Source of the DNA: VXYK01 sp965221585
GTDB taxonomy: Bacteria > Actinomycetota > Acidimicrobiia > Acidimicrobiales > Aldehydirespiratoraceae
Length of the DNA stretch: 64,000 nt
NCBI GenBank assembly: GCA_965221585.1
Contig: OZ244898.1
Span: 682,001 to 746,000, forward strand
Direction of reading: 5' to 3'
Position 1 is the first letter of the stretch, and each line of letters opens with the position of its first letter. A program made the position numbers and the translations under genes. Of this stretch, positions 26,226-34,119 are shown one piece after another. The notes below the pieces were generated by a model. It did not search any database. It saw nothing but the letters and a program-made list of their open reading frames with translations, and was not told the origin of the DNA.

Positions 26226-26411
26226 GTGAGCAGTGACACCGTCGTAGACGTTCTTGACAGCGCAGAGACACAAGAAGCCATCCGGTTCAACCTCAATTTG
26301 GCAGGTTGCACTTGGGAGGAACTCCAGCAGCAGGCGAAAGCGGGCCAATTCACTTCAGAGAAGGCCCGACGCGCCTGGTTCATTGTGTCGTCCCTTGTCG
26401 AAGCGGGTTGA
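26226..26411 (+). CDS. Small protein of 61 residues, unknown
   Basis: GTG start with an excellent GAGAGGAG six bases upstream. It reads MSSDTVVDVLDSAETQEAIR then NLAGCTWEELQQQAKAG, ending FIVSSLVEAG. Two or three short helices are predicted by eye, with the look of a small DNA- or protein-binding module. It is not a family I can name. Its end overlaps the beginning of the next reading frame, implying translational coupling with the 222-residue partner. The small-plus-larger overlapping layout in a defence island resembles toxin-antitoxin organisation, which is inference only. Confidence 0.65.
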   Translation: MSSDTVVDVLDSAETQEAIRFNLNLAGCTWEELQQQAKAGQFTSEKARRAWFIVSSLVEAG

Positions 26412-27063
26412 TCTCCCCGCGGCCGCTCGCGAATTCGCGGAGCAAACGTCAACGCTCCTGAACGGGACGGTCACCCACGGGGTCCGAATTAGCGCTTTGG
26501 TGAGTGGCAACGTAGCTGTCGTCGGGTACCGGGTCTCCCGTCAATCTCCCACGCCTGAGCCGATTCCACTCACGATCGACCGGAAACCCGCATCGCTGTT
26601 CCTCTACGTCGCTCACACCCTCGTCATGGACGAATGGGGCAGCTTCCTTGCAAATCAACGGAGCACTTACTCGCTTCAGGACGGCGATGGCGATTCCGGC
26701 CGGACACTGTTGACCTACGACTATGTTCGTGACCCACCAAACGAGTACCCAGCGGCTCATCTTCACGTATATGGCGCGGGCGCGTTCGATGACCTGATCT
26801 CGCTGGCAGAGACACGACCAAACAAGACTGCGGACCTTCACATACCTGTCGGCGGGCGAAGGTTCAGGCCGTGCCTTGAAGACTTGATCGAATTCTGCGT
26901 ACTTGAAGGACTGGTTGAACCAAGGTCCACCTGGGCTGATGCGCTGACGGAGTCACGAGACGTTTACCACAAGAGGCAGCTTGCAGCGGCCGTTCGCAGA
27001 TCACCCGATCAAGCGGCAGCAGCCCTGCGGAACAACGGATGGACCGTCGAGCCACCTGCCTAA
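26395..27063 (+). CDS. Unknown 222-residue protein coupled to the 61-residue gene
   Basis: The frame is open from well upstream, but real protein-like sequence begins near VDLPAAAREFAEQ. The best start is TTG at 26395 (or 26383), inside the upstream gene. The body has beta-rich segments (NVAVVGYRVSRQSPTPEPIP), a HLHVYGAGAFDD stretch and a conserved-looking LHIPVGGRRFRPCLEDLIEF block, then a helical tail. I do not recognise the family. The HLH triplet is not followed by the Ser/Asp of a JAMM peptidase, so I do not call it Cap3. It is convergent with the CBASS operon across a strong hairpin. Confidence 0.6.
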   Translation: MSKRVDLPAAAREFAEQTSTLLNGTVTHGVRISALVSGNVAVVGYRVSRQSPTPEPIPLTIDRKPASLFLYVAHTLVMDEWGSFLANQRSTYSLQDGDGDSGRTLLTYDYVRDPPNEYPAAHLHVYGAGAFDDLISLAETRPNKTADLHIPVGGRRFRPCLEDLIEFCVLEGLVEPRSTWADALTESRDVYHKRQLAAAVRRSPDQAAAALRNNGWTVEPPA

Positions 27064-27158
27064 CTGTCACAACTTCAGTCGCGAGCGCATGAATCCCGTA
27101 TCTGCCTTCCTCAACGGGATCGAACCGGAGCGTAGACGCTGCAAACCACTGTGAGCGT

Positions 27159-27200
27159 CCAACTACTATCGTGAGTGGGATTACTCAGAATAGTAGTTGG
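27159..27200. terminator. Strong bidirectional terminator-like hairpin
   Basis: An 11-bp perfect stem, CCAACTACTAT (27159-27169) with ATAGTAGTTGG (27190-27200), is capped by an inner 5-bp stem, TGAGT (27172-27176) with ACTCA (27183-27187). A 2x2 mismatch lies between the stems and the final loop is 6 nt. It sits between convergent genes that end at 27063 and 27327. Confidence 0.7.
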
Positions 27201-27326
27201 CTGGTTGGTCTCGGGGATCGTCACGGACATCACCAAGTCCATCTTGGGCGCCACCGGGTTGCGCTACTTTGTGAATTGACGATGCGAGGATGACGACCAT
27301 CGAGGCTGGCTGAGCCCATGATGTGC

Positions 27327-29090
27327 TCATTGTTCTAGGTCCATGTCGAGTGGTTGAAACACGAGCGAGGGCGTGACGCCTGAGTGAGCAGCAGCGAACA
27401 GGTGGACGCCCGCAATGGGTGATTCGAGTTGCGCCCCAGCCAAGTTCACAATTGAACCTGCGATCGCAGCTAGGTCCGCAGCGGCACCGTGGTATGTCGG
27501 GGTTGAGCATCCAGGCGCGGGAGTCAGTTCCGCGGTGGGGGATGTGGGATTCCAAAATGTGTGGTATGCCTCTAGATCCGCGCGGTCAAGCACAGCATCG
27601 GCGACGCGATCCTCGACGGTTGCCGGTCCCCCAGAGATACAGGCGGGAGCAACGACGACTAACCCTAGACTGGCGCTTTCGATATCGGTTGCGACCTGGA
27701 TCAGGAGTGGTCCCTCAATCTCCTTAGTGGCGGTTTCGTCGAGACGATAGGCAACCGTCTCGCTAATTGTCGCGTCAATGATGAGATCGCATGGGGGAAG
27801 CTCGCCATCCTTGATCGCGTCGAGAGCTGAAAGCGATCCGACCTTAACCTCCGTGTCGTCGGATATAGCTCGGAGTCTTTCGGCAAGTTGCTCTGCTTTT
27901 AGTCCACCAACATCAAGTTCGGTATAGTTCTGGCGGACAAGAAGCGCCCGGTGGATGAATCCGGGGTCACGCAGCACAATCTTCCTAGGGTTGGCGCGCA
28001 CGACCAGTTCAGCAATCCAGGAGCCGAGACCGCCGCAGCCCCAAATCTCAACCGTAGATCCAAAAAAACTGGCGGCAGGTCGCGATACATCGCGGCGTAT
28101 TGTGGTCTTGGGTCGTTCGTCTGACATTCTTATCCAGTCGATTGTGGTTTCTTCTGCCAAGACATCCGGTTCGGGCAACCGGAGCCGGTCAGCAAACTGA
28201 GCGCTGATTCGCCCGACCACCAATGACGGTAGGTCCGCCTCGGTGGGGTGGTTGACGATCAAGCAGAGGTATATAGGCGTACCTGCCTGTGTGGCATCCG
28301 TGGTTCGAACAATTTTTTTGCAGAACTCATTTGGCCTGCAACCGCCTGCTGCCTCAACCTGCGTTGACACGGAAGCGACATTCCTGCGGACCCCGAAAGG
28401 AAGTGAAGTTGGCAAAACGAATGTTGGTAGCGGGATCTCAAGGTCCGCGCGTCTAGCCTTTCTCCAGCCGACCAAATCGATCCGGTTCGAACTCCTCACG
28501 AATAGTGCCGACTGGGATATGTGTGGGAGTCCTGGGGGTGGGGCGGACCGCACGACGACGGTTGTGCTGTTGTCATTGCCAGGGTCCACGCCACCTACTG
28601 CGTGGAACAGCGATGTCCGCGGATCGAACCTGTCGTGTGCCGCGTTGTCGAACCATCCCCAGACGCGGTCGATGGCTTCGGCCATGCGGAAGGTCGGGTG
28701 CCACTCGCGTTTGGGATCCAGGTATACACAAAGGACGCGTCCGTGAATCACGTGTGGGTAACCGACATACCTCTCGTCCAAGTCAACTACGACGACTGGC
28801 GGAGAGTCGGGGTAATGATCGCTAAGTGCAATGAAGACCTCTGTTGTCGATTCGACGGTTAGGCCGCGCGAAACGCTTTCGATATCACTCGTATTTAATT
28901 CGACACGAATTCCCGGGTGCTTTGAGTGAGGAAGCATCGCGTGTTTCGCCTCGATGACCCTTCCATTCGGACGTAGGTCCCTTAGTTCCACTATCGCGTC
29001 TGCGATCGGATCCCGTTGGGGCGATCCGGTGGCTTTTTGGTGTTGACGGCGGCGGCGCGCCTTGTTGGAACGTTGCTTCTGCGTCGCCAC
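27327..29090 (-). CDS. cap2: CBASS Cap2-type E2-E1 fusion (ubiquitin-transferase-like)
   Basis: 587 residues from the GTG at 29090, 13 bp after the CD-NTase stop. A longer frame from 29219 would overlap that gene by 116 bp. The N-terminal E2-like domain has its active Cys at C121 in HVIHGRVLCVYLD. The E1/ThiF-like domain has the nucleotide loop WGCGGLGSW at 350-358 and the catalytic Cys at C528 in APGCSTPTYHG. In type II CBASS, Cap2 attaches the CD-NTase C-terminus to a target and so primes the cyclase. Both catalytic cysteines are intact. The deconjugating peptidase Cap3 is not seen next to it. Confidence 0.88.
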   Translation of the reverse strand: MATQKQRSNKARRRRQHQKATGSPQRDPIADAIVELRDLRPNGRVIEAKHAMLPHSKHPGIRVELNTSDIESVSRGLTVESTTEVFIALSDHYPDSPPVVVVDLDERYVGYPHVIHGRVLCVYLDPKREWHPTFRMAEAIDRVWGWFDNAAHDRFDPRTSLFHAVGGVDPGNDNSTTVVVRSAPPPGLPHISQSALFVRSSNRIDLVGWRKARRADLEIPLPTFVLPTSLPFGVRRNVASVSTQVEAAGGCRPNEFCKKIVRTTDATQAGTPIYLCLIVNHPTEADLPSLVVGRISAQFADRLRLPEPDVLAEETTIDWIRMSDERPKTTIRRDVSRPAASFFGSTVEIWGCGGLGSWIAELVVRANPRKIVLRDPGFIHRALLVRQNYTELDVGGLKAEQLAERLRAISDDTEVKVGSLSALDAIKDGELPPCDLIIDATISETVAYRLDETATKEIEGPLLIQVATDIESASLGLVVVAPACISGGPATVEDRVADAVLDRADLEAYHTFWNPTSPTAELTPAPGCSTPTYHGAAADLAAIAGSIVNLAGAQLESPIAGVHLFAAAHSGVTPSLVFQPLDMDLEQ

Positions 29091-29103
29091 GGCGGCTCTG
29101 GTA

Positions 29104-30096
29104 TCAGCCGTCTCGCCCTGTGCGGACTGTACGTGGCTTTGTGGGTGCGGAGGTTCCAGCCGCGGTTGTCGCAGCGGTTGATGCAGCGTTGGTCTGGGAT
29201 GGTTTTTTAAAGTCGTCACCGAAGATTTCTTGCCATAGTCTGAGGCTCTGGTCTACTGAGTTAGCTTCCAGTGCGGCCCGGCCCGTCTTGGCGATCGCCT
29301 GCACCTTCGCGCGGAGGTTGTTGTAGGACTCTTGGTTCCAGCGGTGATTGAAGTCATTGTTTGCACCAGAAGGGTCCGGTAGGTGGGGAAGTACCGCTGG
29401 CATCCAGCGACTCAGGTCCTCAAGGATGTGAACGAATGCCGTTGGAATATCAGAGTAATAGCCTGGGTCAAGGGTTTTCTTGAATGCTTCAACGCGCTCG
29501 CCGAGCAGTACGGTCAGGATGACCGACTTAGTGCGTTTGAAATTCATGTGGTGATCGCGGAGGTACTTCGTAAGTCGGATGACACGACGAAGGTTTCCCT
29601 GAGCGATTGTGTCTTGATCTTTTAACCAGGCCGTGAACGCGTCGGGTCGTGTTTCCTCCCACTGGTTGGTCTCGTGGTTTGCGATTACCTGTCGACCGTC
29701 GGAAAGCTCGAGGAACGGGACGATGTCAATATGGCAGTCGTTTGCGTACACAACGCGAACGCAACGGTTTTTCTTCTTTGTCTTGTCCGTGTAGGTCCCG
29801 TGTTTGCGGAGGGTGGCGTACACGCAGTTGATGTAGTCGCGTGGCGTCCAGTCGCTTTGCTCTCGCATGACGAGCATGAAGTCGGCGTCGAACTCGTTGC
29901 CGTCGATTGGCTTGATGATCGTTCGGTGTGCCCACGATCCCTGCGGGTTCTTATCGAGCACGATCGCTCCGATATCGCTGTCGTCCGATAGCAGCCCGTA
30001 GAGCGTTTCCACTCGGTCGTTGAGATCTCTCAGGCGGGAGTCATTGATGTTCACGGTCTCTCGCAAGAACGCGTCGAAGTAGGTCGAGAGTTTCAT
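29104..30096 (-). CDS. CBASS cyclic-oligonucleotide synthase (CD-NTase)
   Basis: 330 residues. The nucleotidyltransferase motif has G53-S54 (PQGSWAHRT), then D70 and D72 (EFDADFM) and the third carboxylate D124 (CHIDIVPF), so the enzyme should be active. It makes a cyclic di- or trinucleotide from NTPs upon phage infection. The clade and product cannot be fixed by eye. The C-terminal 30 residues are Ala/Thr-rich, probably disordered, and end in Gly (RTGRDG). A flexible tail with a terminal small residue is what Cap2 conjugates. It starts with ATG overlapping the stop of the effector gene (ATGA). Confidence 0.92.
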   Translation of the reverse strand: MKLSTYFDAFLRETVNINDSRLRDLNDRVETLYGLLSDDSDIGAIVLDKNPQGSWAHRTIIKPIDGNEFDADFMLVMREQSDWTPRDYINCVYATLRKHGTYTDKTKKKNRCVRVVYANDCHIDIVPFLELSDGRQVIANHETNQWEETRPDAFTAWLKDQDTIAQGNLRRVIRLTKYLRDHHMNFKRTKSVILTVLLGERVEAFKKTLDPGYYSDIPTAFVHILEDLSRWMPAVLPHLPDPSGANNDFNHRWNQESYNNLRAKVQAIAKTGRAALEANSVDQSLRLWQEIFGDDFKKPSQTNAASTAATTAAGTSAPTKPRTVRTGRDG

Positions 30097-31268
30097 GGTG
30101 CAGATACCTCCAGTGCACGCTGGTATTTGTCGCCTGCGTGGTCGTAGACGACGAGGTTGGGGTGGAATCCCCAGCCGATTGATCGGCCGAGGATGATGGC
30201 AGCGCAAACGGGCGCCGCTGCAAATACATGTAACGTCGCGATCCGCTTGTGCTTGGCCTCGATATGACCCAGTAACCGGGTCAGAGAGTCCTGGAAACTA
30301 TCGCGGGAAGCCCGGGTTGAGATTGCATCGCGATGGGGTTCACCCGACCTAGGCTCGATCGCGAACCTGGGAAGACCGACCAATTCGGCGGGGATCATGT
30401 CTTGGTCGACGGTGCCTGACACATTGGCGACAAGGACTGCTTCGCTCGCTCGGCTGTGGCGCACTTCGTTCACCGGCCGATGATCGAATCGGAGCCCGTT
30501 TCCGTTGTTGCCCCACGCCCAGGATTCGGTCGAACGGTGGCGCTGATAGATCTCCGTGCTGATGGTGTCGTCTAGTCGTGCGCCGAAGTACACGAGGAGC
30601 GGGAGCCTAGCGAAACCAAAAACACTCAGATGCTGCACCTCCCCCCGCTCAACCGCCGGTTGTAAGCGCTCGGTTAGGACCTGAGTGATTCTTGAGCAAG
30701 CAGTCTCGTAGTAGAGAGACGCGATCGGATCGTCCTCACCCGGAAGAGATCGGAGATCAATCTCTGGACCGGCACGGCTTGGATCAAGCGAGAGCACAGG
30801 CGACCTACCGGCCGCGGCATTGATGGCTGCCACTGCTTCAAGTCCCCCGATCTCAGTTGACGCGCCTCTGATGTGACCCACCATGCGGAGGATGACGGTT
30901 TTCTCGTTGGCGGCCAGAGTTGTGGCTTCCAGCACGCGGTGTTCGTGGTCTTTCTTGACCTTGAGTAACCAGTTGACATCAAGGCGTTGCGCCTGGTTTC
31001 GCTTGTCGATGTCGTTGTGGCAATGAGCACACGTGAGTAGGAGGTTCTCGGCGAGGTCTCGTTCGTCTTCGGGCAGCTCAGAGAGGCCGCGAGGTGCTAG
31101 AGCGCTGTTCGTGCTTGCCACTATGTGCGCAAGTTCGCCGAGTTTTTCGAACTCGAAGTTGATCTCGGACTCAAGTAGGTAGCGGTGGCAAAGAGCGCAG
31201 TGCCCGCCGGCGCGCACCCATACCTTGATTTGCTCGAGATGGTCTGGTTGTTTGCGTCTTCGGGCCAT
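30093..31268 (-). CDS. cap5: CBASS effector, HNH nuclease-SAVED (Cap5-like)
   Basis: 391 residues from the ATG at 31268 with AAGGA upstream; an in-frame extension to 31361 is less likely. The HNH zinc-finger nuclease has C24-xx-C27, H48 in ELAHIVA, N75 in ENLLLTC, and C80/C83-H84 in CAHCHND. The C-terminal half (from about 190) is the SAVED ligand-sensing domain, with conserved-looking LSVFGFARLPLLVYFGARL and HVFAAAPVCAAIILGRS. On binding the cyclic nucleotide it should oligomerise and degrade DNA, killing the infected cell. It is the first gene of the three-gene operon. Confidence 0.92.
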   Translation of the reverse strand: MARRRKQPDHLEQIKVWVRAGGHCALCHRYLLESEINFEFEKLGELAHIVASTNSALAPRGLSELPEDERDLAENLLLTCAHCHNDIDKRNQAQRLDVNWLLKVKKDHEHRVLEATTLAANEKTVILRMVGHIRGASTEIGGLEAVAAINAAAGRSPVLSLDPSRAGPEIDLRSLPGEDDPIASLYYETACSRITQVLTERLQPAVERGEVQHLSVFGFARLPLLVYFGARLDDTISTEIYQRHRSTESWAWGNNGNGLRFDHRPVNEVRHSRASEAVLVANVSGTVDQDMIPAELVGLPRFAIEPRSGEPHRDAISTRASRDSFQDSLTRLLGHIEAKHKRIATLHVFAAAPVCAAIILGRSIGWGFHPNLVVYDHAGDKYQRALEVSAP

Positions 31269-31473
31269 TCCGTCATCCTTGCGTTGGGGTGTGACAGTCC
31301 CGATGGGGTTGTGAACGACACACCTGCAATTCGATAGTATCGTCTGATTCGAATAATTCAACTAATCCGGGTAATTTGATTGTTGCTAGGATTCGTGCTA
31401 CCAAGTACGGCCTGGATCACCGCCGGGAGCACGTTCCCGTGCTAACAAAGGGCTAGGCCACGGATGATGGGAT

Positions 31474-31953
31474 GTGACGATGGCACCCAACGCAGTACTC
31501 AACCACAAACTGAACATTCCTGACGATGACACTGCCGCGCAGGCCGCTGCGGCCGTTGATATCCTCGGGCGATTTCTTCGTGAGCGCCCGGAAACTGAAG
31601 GTCTGACGGTTAGGCTCGTTGCTGACGGCACGGACGCCACGGTCACCGTTCCAGGGGAAGCACTCAGGCTGTTGGTTGATGTTCTGGCTCAGATAGCCAA
31701 CGGCAACGCCGTCACGGTCGCTCCAGTCCACGCCGAGTTGACCACACAACAGGCCGCAGATCTGCTGAATGTTTCGCGTCCGTATCTCGTGAAGTTGCTT
31801 GAAGAGGGGAAGATCCCTCATCGGCGCGTTGGCAACCGGCGCCGTGTCATGCTCTTGGACCTGATTGGCTACAAGCGGATTGATGACGCCGCACGAGCCG
31901 CCGCGGCCGACCGGTTGGCTGCGGAAGCCCAGCGCCTAGGTCTCGACTACTAA
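31474..31953 (+). CDS. Excisionase-type helix-turn-helix protein, probable antitoxin
   Basis: 159 residues (GTG 31474 or ATG 31480). The N-terminal half is an acidic/hydrophobic dimerisation-like region. Residues about 87-135 carry a MerR/excisionase helix-turn-helix, LTTQQAADLLNVSRPYLVKL then EEGKIPHRRVGNRRRVMLLDL. A PIN-domain gene starts 10 bp downstream. HTH-excisionase plus PIN_3 pairs are common toxin-antitoxin modules in actinomycetes, so this should neutralise the toxin and repress the operon. It is divergent from the CBASS operon across 205 bp. Confidence 0.82.
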   Translation: MTMAPNAVLNHKLNIPDDDTAAQAAAAVDILGRFLRERPETEGLTVRLVADGTDATVTVPGEALRLLVDVLAQIANGNAVTVAPVHAELTTQQAADLLNVSRPYLVKLLEEGKIPHRRVGNRRRVMLLDLIGYKRIDDAARAAAADRLAAEAQRLGLDY

Positions 31954-31963
31954 GGCTGCATCG

Positions 31964-32518
31964 ATGGCGTTCGGTGCTACCTACGACGCGTGCGTCCTCT
32001 ATCCGGCTGGCTTACGCGATCTGTTGGTCCGACTCGGTCAGACCGGACTCTTCCGAGCCCGTTGGACCGATCAGATCCTTGACGAGATGGTCAATTCGAT
32101 CCTTAACCGCCGACCAGACCTGACAGAAGAGCAACTCCTGCGAACTCGCGAACTCATGTGTGACGCGGTCCCAGATTGCCTCACCACCGGATTCGAAGAT
32201 CTGATTGACGGACTTGAGCTTCCAGACCCCGATGACCGCCATGTGCTCGCTGCTGCAATTCGAGCTGGTTCGGGAGTGATCGTGACGGAGAACGTCACTG
32301 ACTTCCCACTCGCTGCGCTGGAGCCTTACAACATTGAGCCTCAAACACCGGATACTTTCGTGCTCCACCTCTTAGAGCTTGCACCAAGCACAGTTCGTGG
32401 GGTGATCCAGATGCAAGCCGCGGCGCTGACTCACCCAGCGATGACTGTTGGGGAAGTCCTTGACCGCCTCGCCCTGTCGGGACTCCCGCGATCTGTTGCC
32501 GAACTCCGGTACCAGTAG
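31964..32518 (+). CDS. PIN-like domain protein (PIN_3 type), probable toxin
   Basis: 184 residues. The start, ATYDACVLYPAGLRDLLVRL, has the first PIN aspartate. A Glu/Asp follows in DQILDEMVNSI, then the LPDPDDRHVLAAAIRAG signature typical of PIN_3, and VTENVTDFP with the last acidic position. The C-terminal 60 residues are a helical extension. It is predicted to be a metal-dependent RNase held inactive by the upstream HTH protein. The 10-bp spacing and shared strand support one operon. Confidence 0.82.
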   Translation: MAFGATYDACVLYPAGLRDLLVRLGQTGLFRARWTDQILDEMVNSILNRRPDLTEEQLLRTRELMCDAVPDCLTTGFEDLIDGLELPDPDDRHVLAAAIRAGSGVIVTENVTDFPLAALEPYNIEPQTPDTFVLHLLELAPSTVRGVIQMQAAALTHPAMTVGEVLDRLALSGLPRSVAELRYQ

Positions 32519-32621
32519 AAACAAGACCACTGTCGTCGTACTTCCTGAGAATTTCAGATCGCCATCCGCGTGAAGGTCTGCCGGTATACTTGAACTGCGG
32601 GCAACTCAGCGGAGGTCAGCG

Positions 32622-32840
32622 ATGCTGCACGACTGGAGCCTTCCGGAGGCTAGGAGGGGATTCTTCACCACGCCCGATCCTGTTGGTGGCGACGGTCATC
32701 TGTTCGAGTGCTTGAATTGCGGCGAGATGCGCCGCGAAACCGATTTCACCGCGGAGGAATGGCCGGTTGGAGGAAGTGGCCCCTTAAGTCGGCGGGGCGA
32801 GCCGTTGCCAACCGAATGCCATCCAGCTACGAACGGTTGA
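32622..32840 (+). CDS. Small CxxC-containing protein, unknown
   Basis: 72 residues with a strong GGAGG six bases before the ATG. It has C30-xx-C33 in LFECLNCGEMRRETDF, a further Cys at 66 and several His residues, so it may bind one zinc. Nothing else is recognisable. It lies between the HTH/PIN pair and a PD-(D/E)xK-like gene on the same strand, 103 and 115 bp away. Reality rests mainly on the ribosome-binding site. Confidence 0.5.
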   Translation: MLHDWSLPEARRGFFTTPDPVGGDGHLFECLNCGEMRRETDFTAEEWPVGGSGPLSRRGEPLPTECHPATNG

Positions 32841-32955
32841 ACAAGCCGTACGACCCCAACGTCAACCGCCTACGCAGCTTCACACCTAGCACTCCGGCCA
32901 TCTTCCAGAAAATCCACTGGTCAGCGCTTGTTCAGCTTGTACGGTCGATGGCGCT

Positions 32956-33948
32956 ATGAGCCGCGAACCGAGGATTGACGAACGAGAAGCGCTTGAGGTT
33001 ATCTGTGCTCTCGAGAAAGTGGAAAGCCACGAATGGCTTTGCGCGGGAAATGAACGGACGCCGGACCTAGAGCTATCTATCGGCGGGAAGCCCGTGTTTG
33101 TTGAGGTCACCATGCAAACGTCAAGTGCTGAGCGAGAACTGTGGCGGGCCGCGAAGAAGTGGTCGCGACGGTGCGACGACCTGTCTCATCAATGGAAAGT
33201 GGTTGTTGCGGACCACCGTGTTGAAGCAAGAGCCCCGAGTCGAACGCTCAAGGAGTTGATTGAGGCGTTGGTACCTGTGCTGGTCGATATCGAGAGCACG
33301 AACGCTCCATCGGAGGTGATGCAGCAACGTGCGAACGAGATCTTGGACCCCGATCCTCACGATCCGAACCGGCTAGGCCCGGAATCGCGTTGGTGGATCG
33401 AGAGTTGGTTGGACCCGACAGCGTCAGATGTGGATATCAATGAGTTTGTCGCCGTCCACGCAGATCAACTTTGCGGTTACTGGCACCCGCCTGACGTCGT
33501 TGACTGGATCATCGAAGGCATCGTGCCCCGAAGGGTGAGCGTCTTTGAACCGCCCACGCCAGGGTTCAATGGGACTGGAGGCGTGACAGTTGCGGTCGTG
33601 ACGGCGGGGAGTTGCTGGGCGGAGGCAGCTGATGACTTGCTTCCGGCGATCCAGAGTCGTGTCGACCACAAAGCAGACCGAGGTCAGTTGGCGAACGTTA
33701 CGGGGCAGAAATGGCTTGTTGTGGCCCTTGACACTCTTGGCGCCGCGACGCAGCTTGAGGAATTGTGCAGCAGGACGACACAACCAACGTCCCCGGAACT
33801 TGCGATCGCGTTCCCAGATTTTGATGAAGTGTGGACGTTCGCGCGGACGTTCGACGGTACGCACCACGCTGTTCTCCGCCTTTCCAGATCTGAACCGATT
33901 GCCAGGTGCTTCAAGGTGCCGCGGTCCAAGACCGAAGCGCGAACCTGA
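32956..33948 (+). CDS. Unknown protein with PD-(D/E)xK-like motif
   Basis: 330 residues. Near the N-terminus, ERTPDLELSIGGKPVFVEVT places P36-D37 and E50-x-T52 at the spacing of PD-(D/E)xK nucleases, with Thr where Lys is usual. A helix rich in Glu precedes it (EREALEVICALEKVESHEWL). The C-terminal part is beta-rich with Trp residues and has no recognised domain. Fold-level similarity to a restriction-type endonuclease is plausible from the motif and the island context, but the catalytic Lys is not evident, so it may be an inactive or divergent member. The start ATG at 32956 has only a weak ribosome-binding site. Confidence 0.6.
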   Translation: MSREPRIDEREALEVICALEKVESHEWLCAGNERTPDLELSIGGKPVFVEVTMQTSSAERELWRAAKKWSRRCDDLSHQWKVVVADHRVEARAPSRTLKELIEALVPVLVDIESTNAPSEVMQQRANEILDPDPHDPNRLGPESRWWIESWLDPTASDVDINEFVAVHADQLCGYWHPPDVVDWIIEGIVPRRVSVFEPPTPGFNGTGGVTVAVVTAGSCWAEAADDLLPAIQSRVDHKADRGQLANVTGQKWLVVALDTLGAATQLEELCSRTTQPTSPELAIAFPDFDEVWTFARTFDGTHHAVLRLSRSEPIARCFKVPRSKTEART

Positions 33949-34119
33949 ACGGAAATAGAACCCAGAGATTCCGCGTCGCATCGTTCCCGGCAGGAACACG
34001 CGTCCGATCGGGCACTTCTGAACCTCTGGACCAATTTGGCACGGGGGCGTCCTTCGTCGCAGTTGCTGAGCGCTCCAGATTCGCAATCCACGAGCGGGCG
34101 TGCTGGATAGGATGCGACC

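Noticed and set aside
26760..26800. HLH triplet that might be a JAMM/Cap3 active site
   Set aside because: The expected Ser and Asp (SxxD) at fixed spacing and the upstream Glu are not present, and the gene is convergent with, not part of, the CBASS operon.
29091..29219. GTG at 29219 as the Cap2 start
   Set aside because: It would overlap the CD-NTase gene by 116 bp and add a Pro/Arg-rich stretch read from that gene's disordered tail. The GTG at 29090 gives normal spacing.
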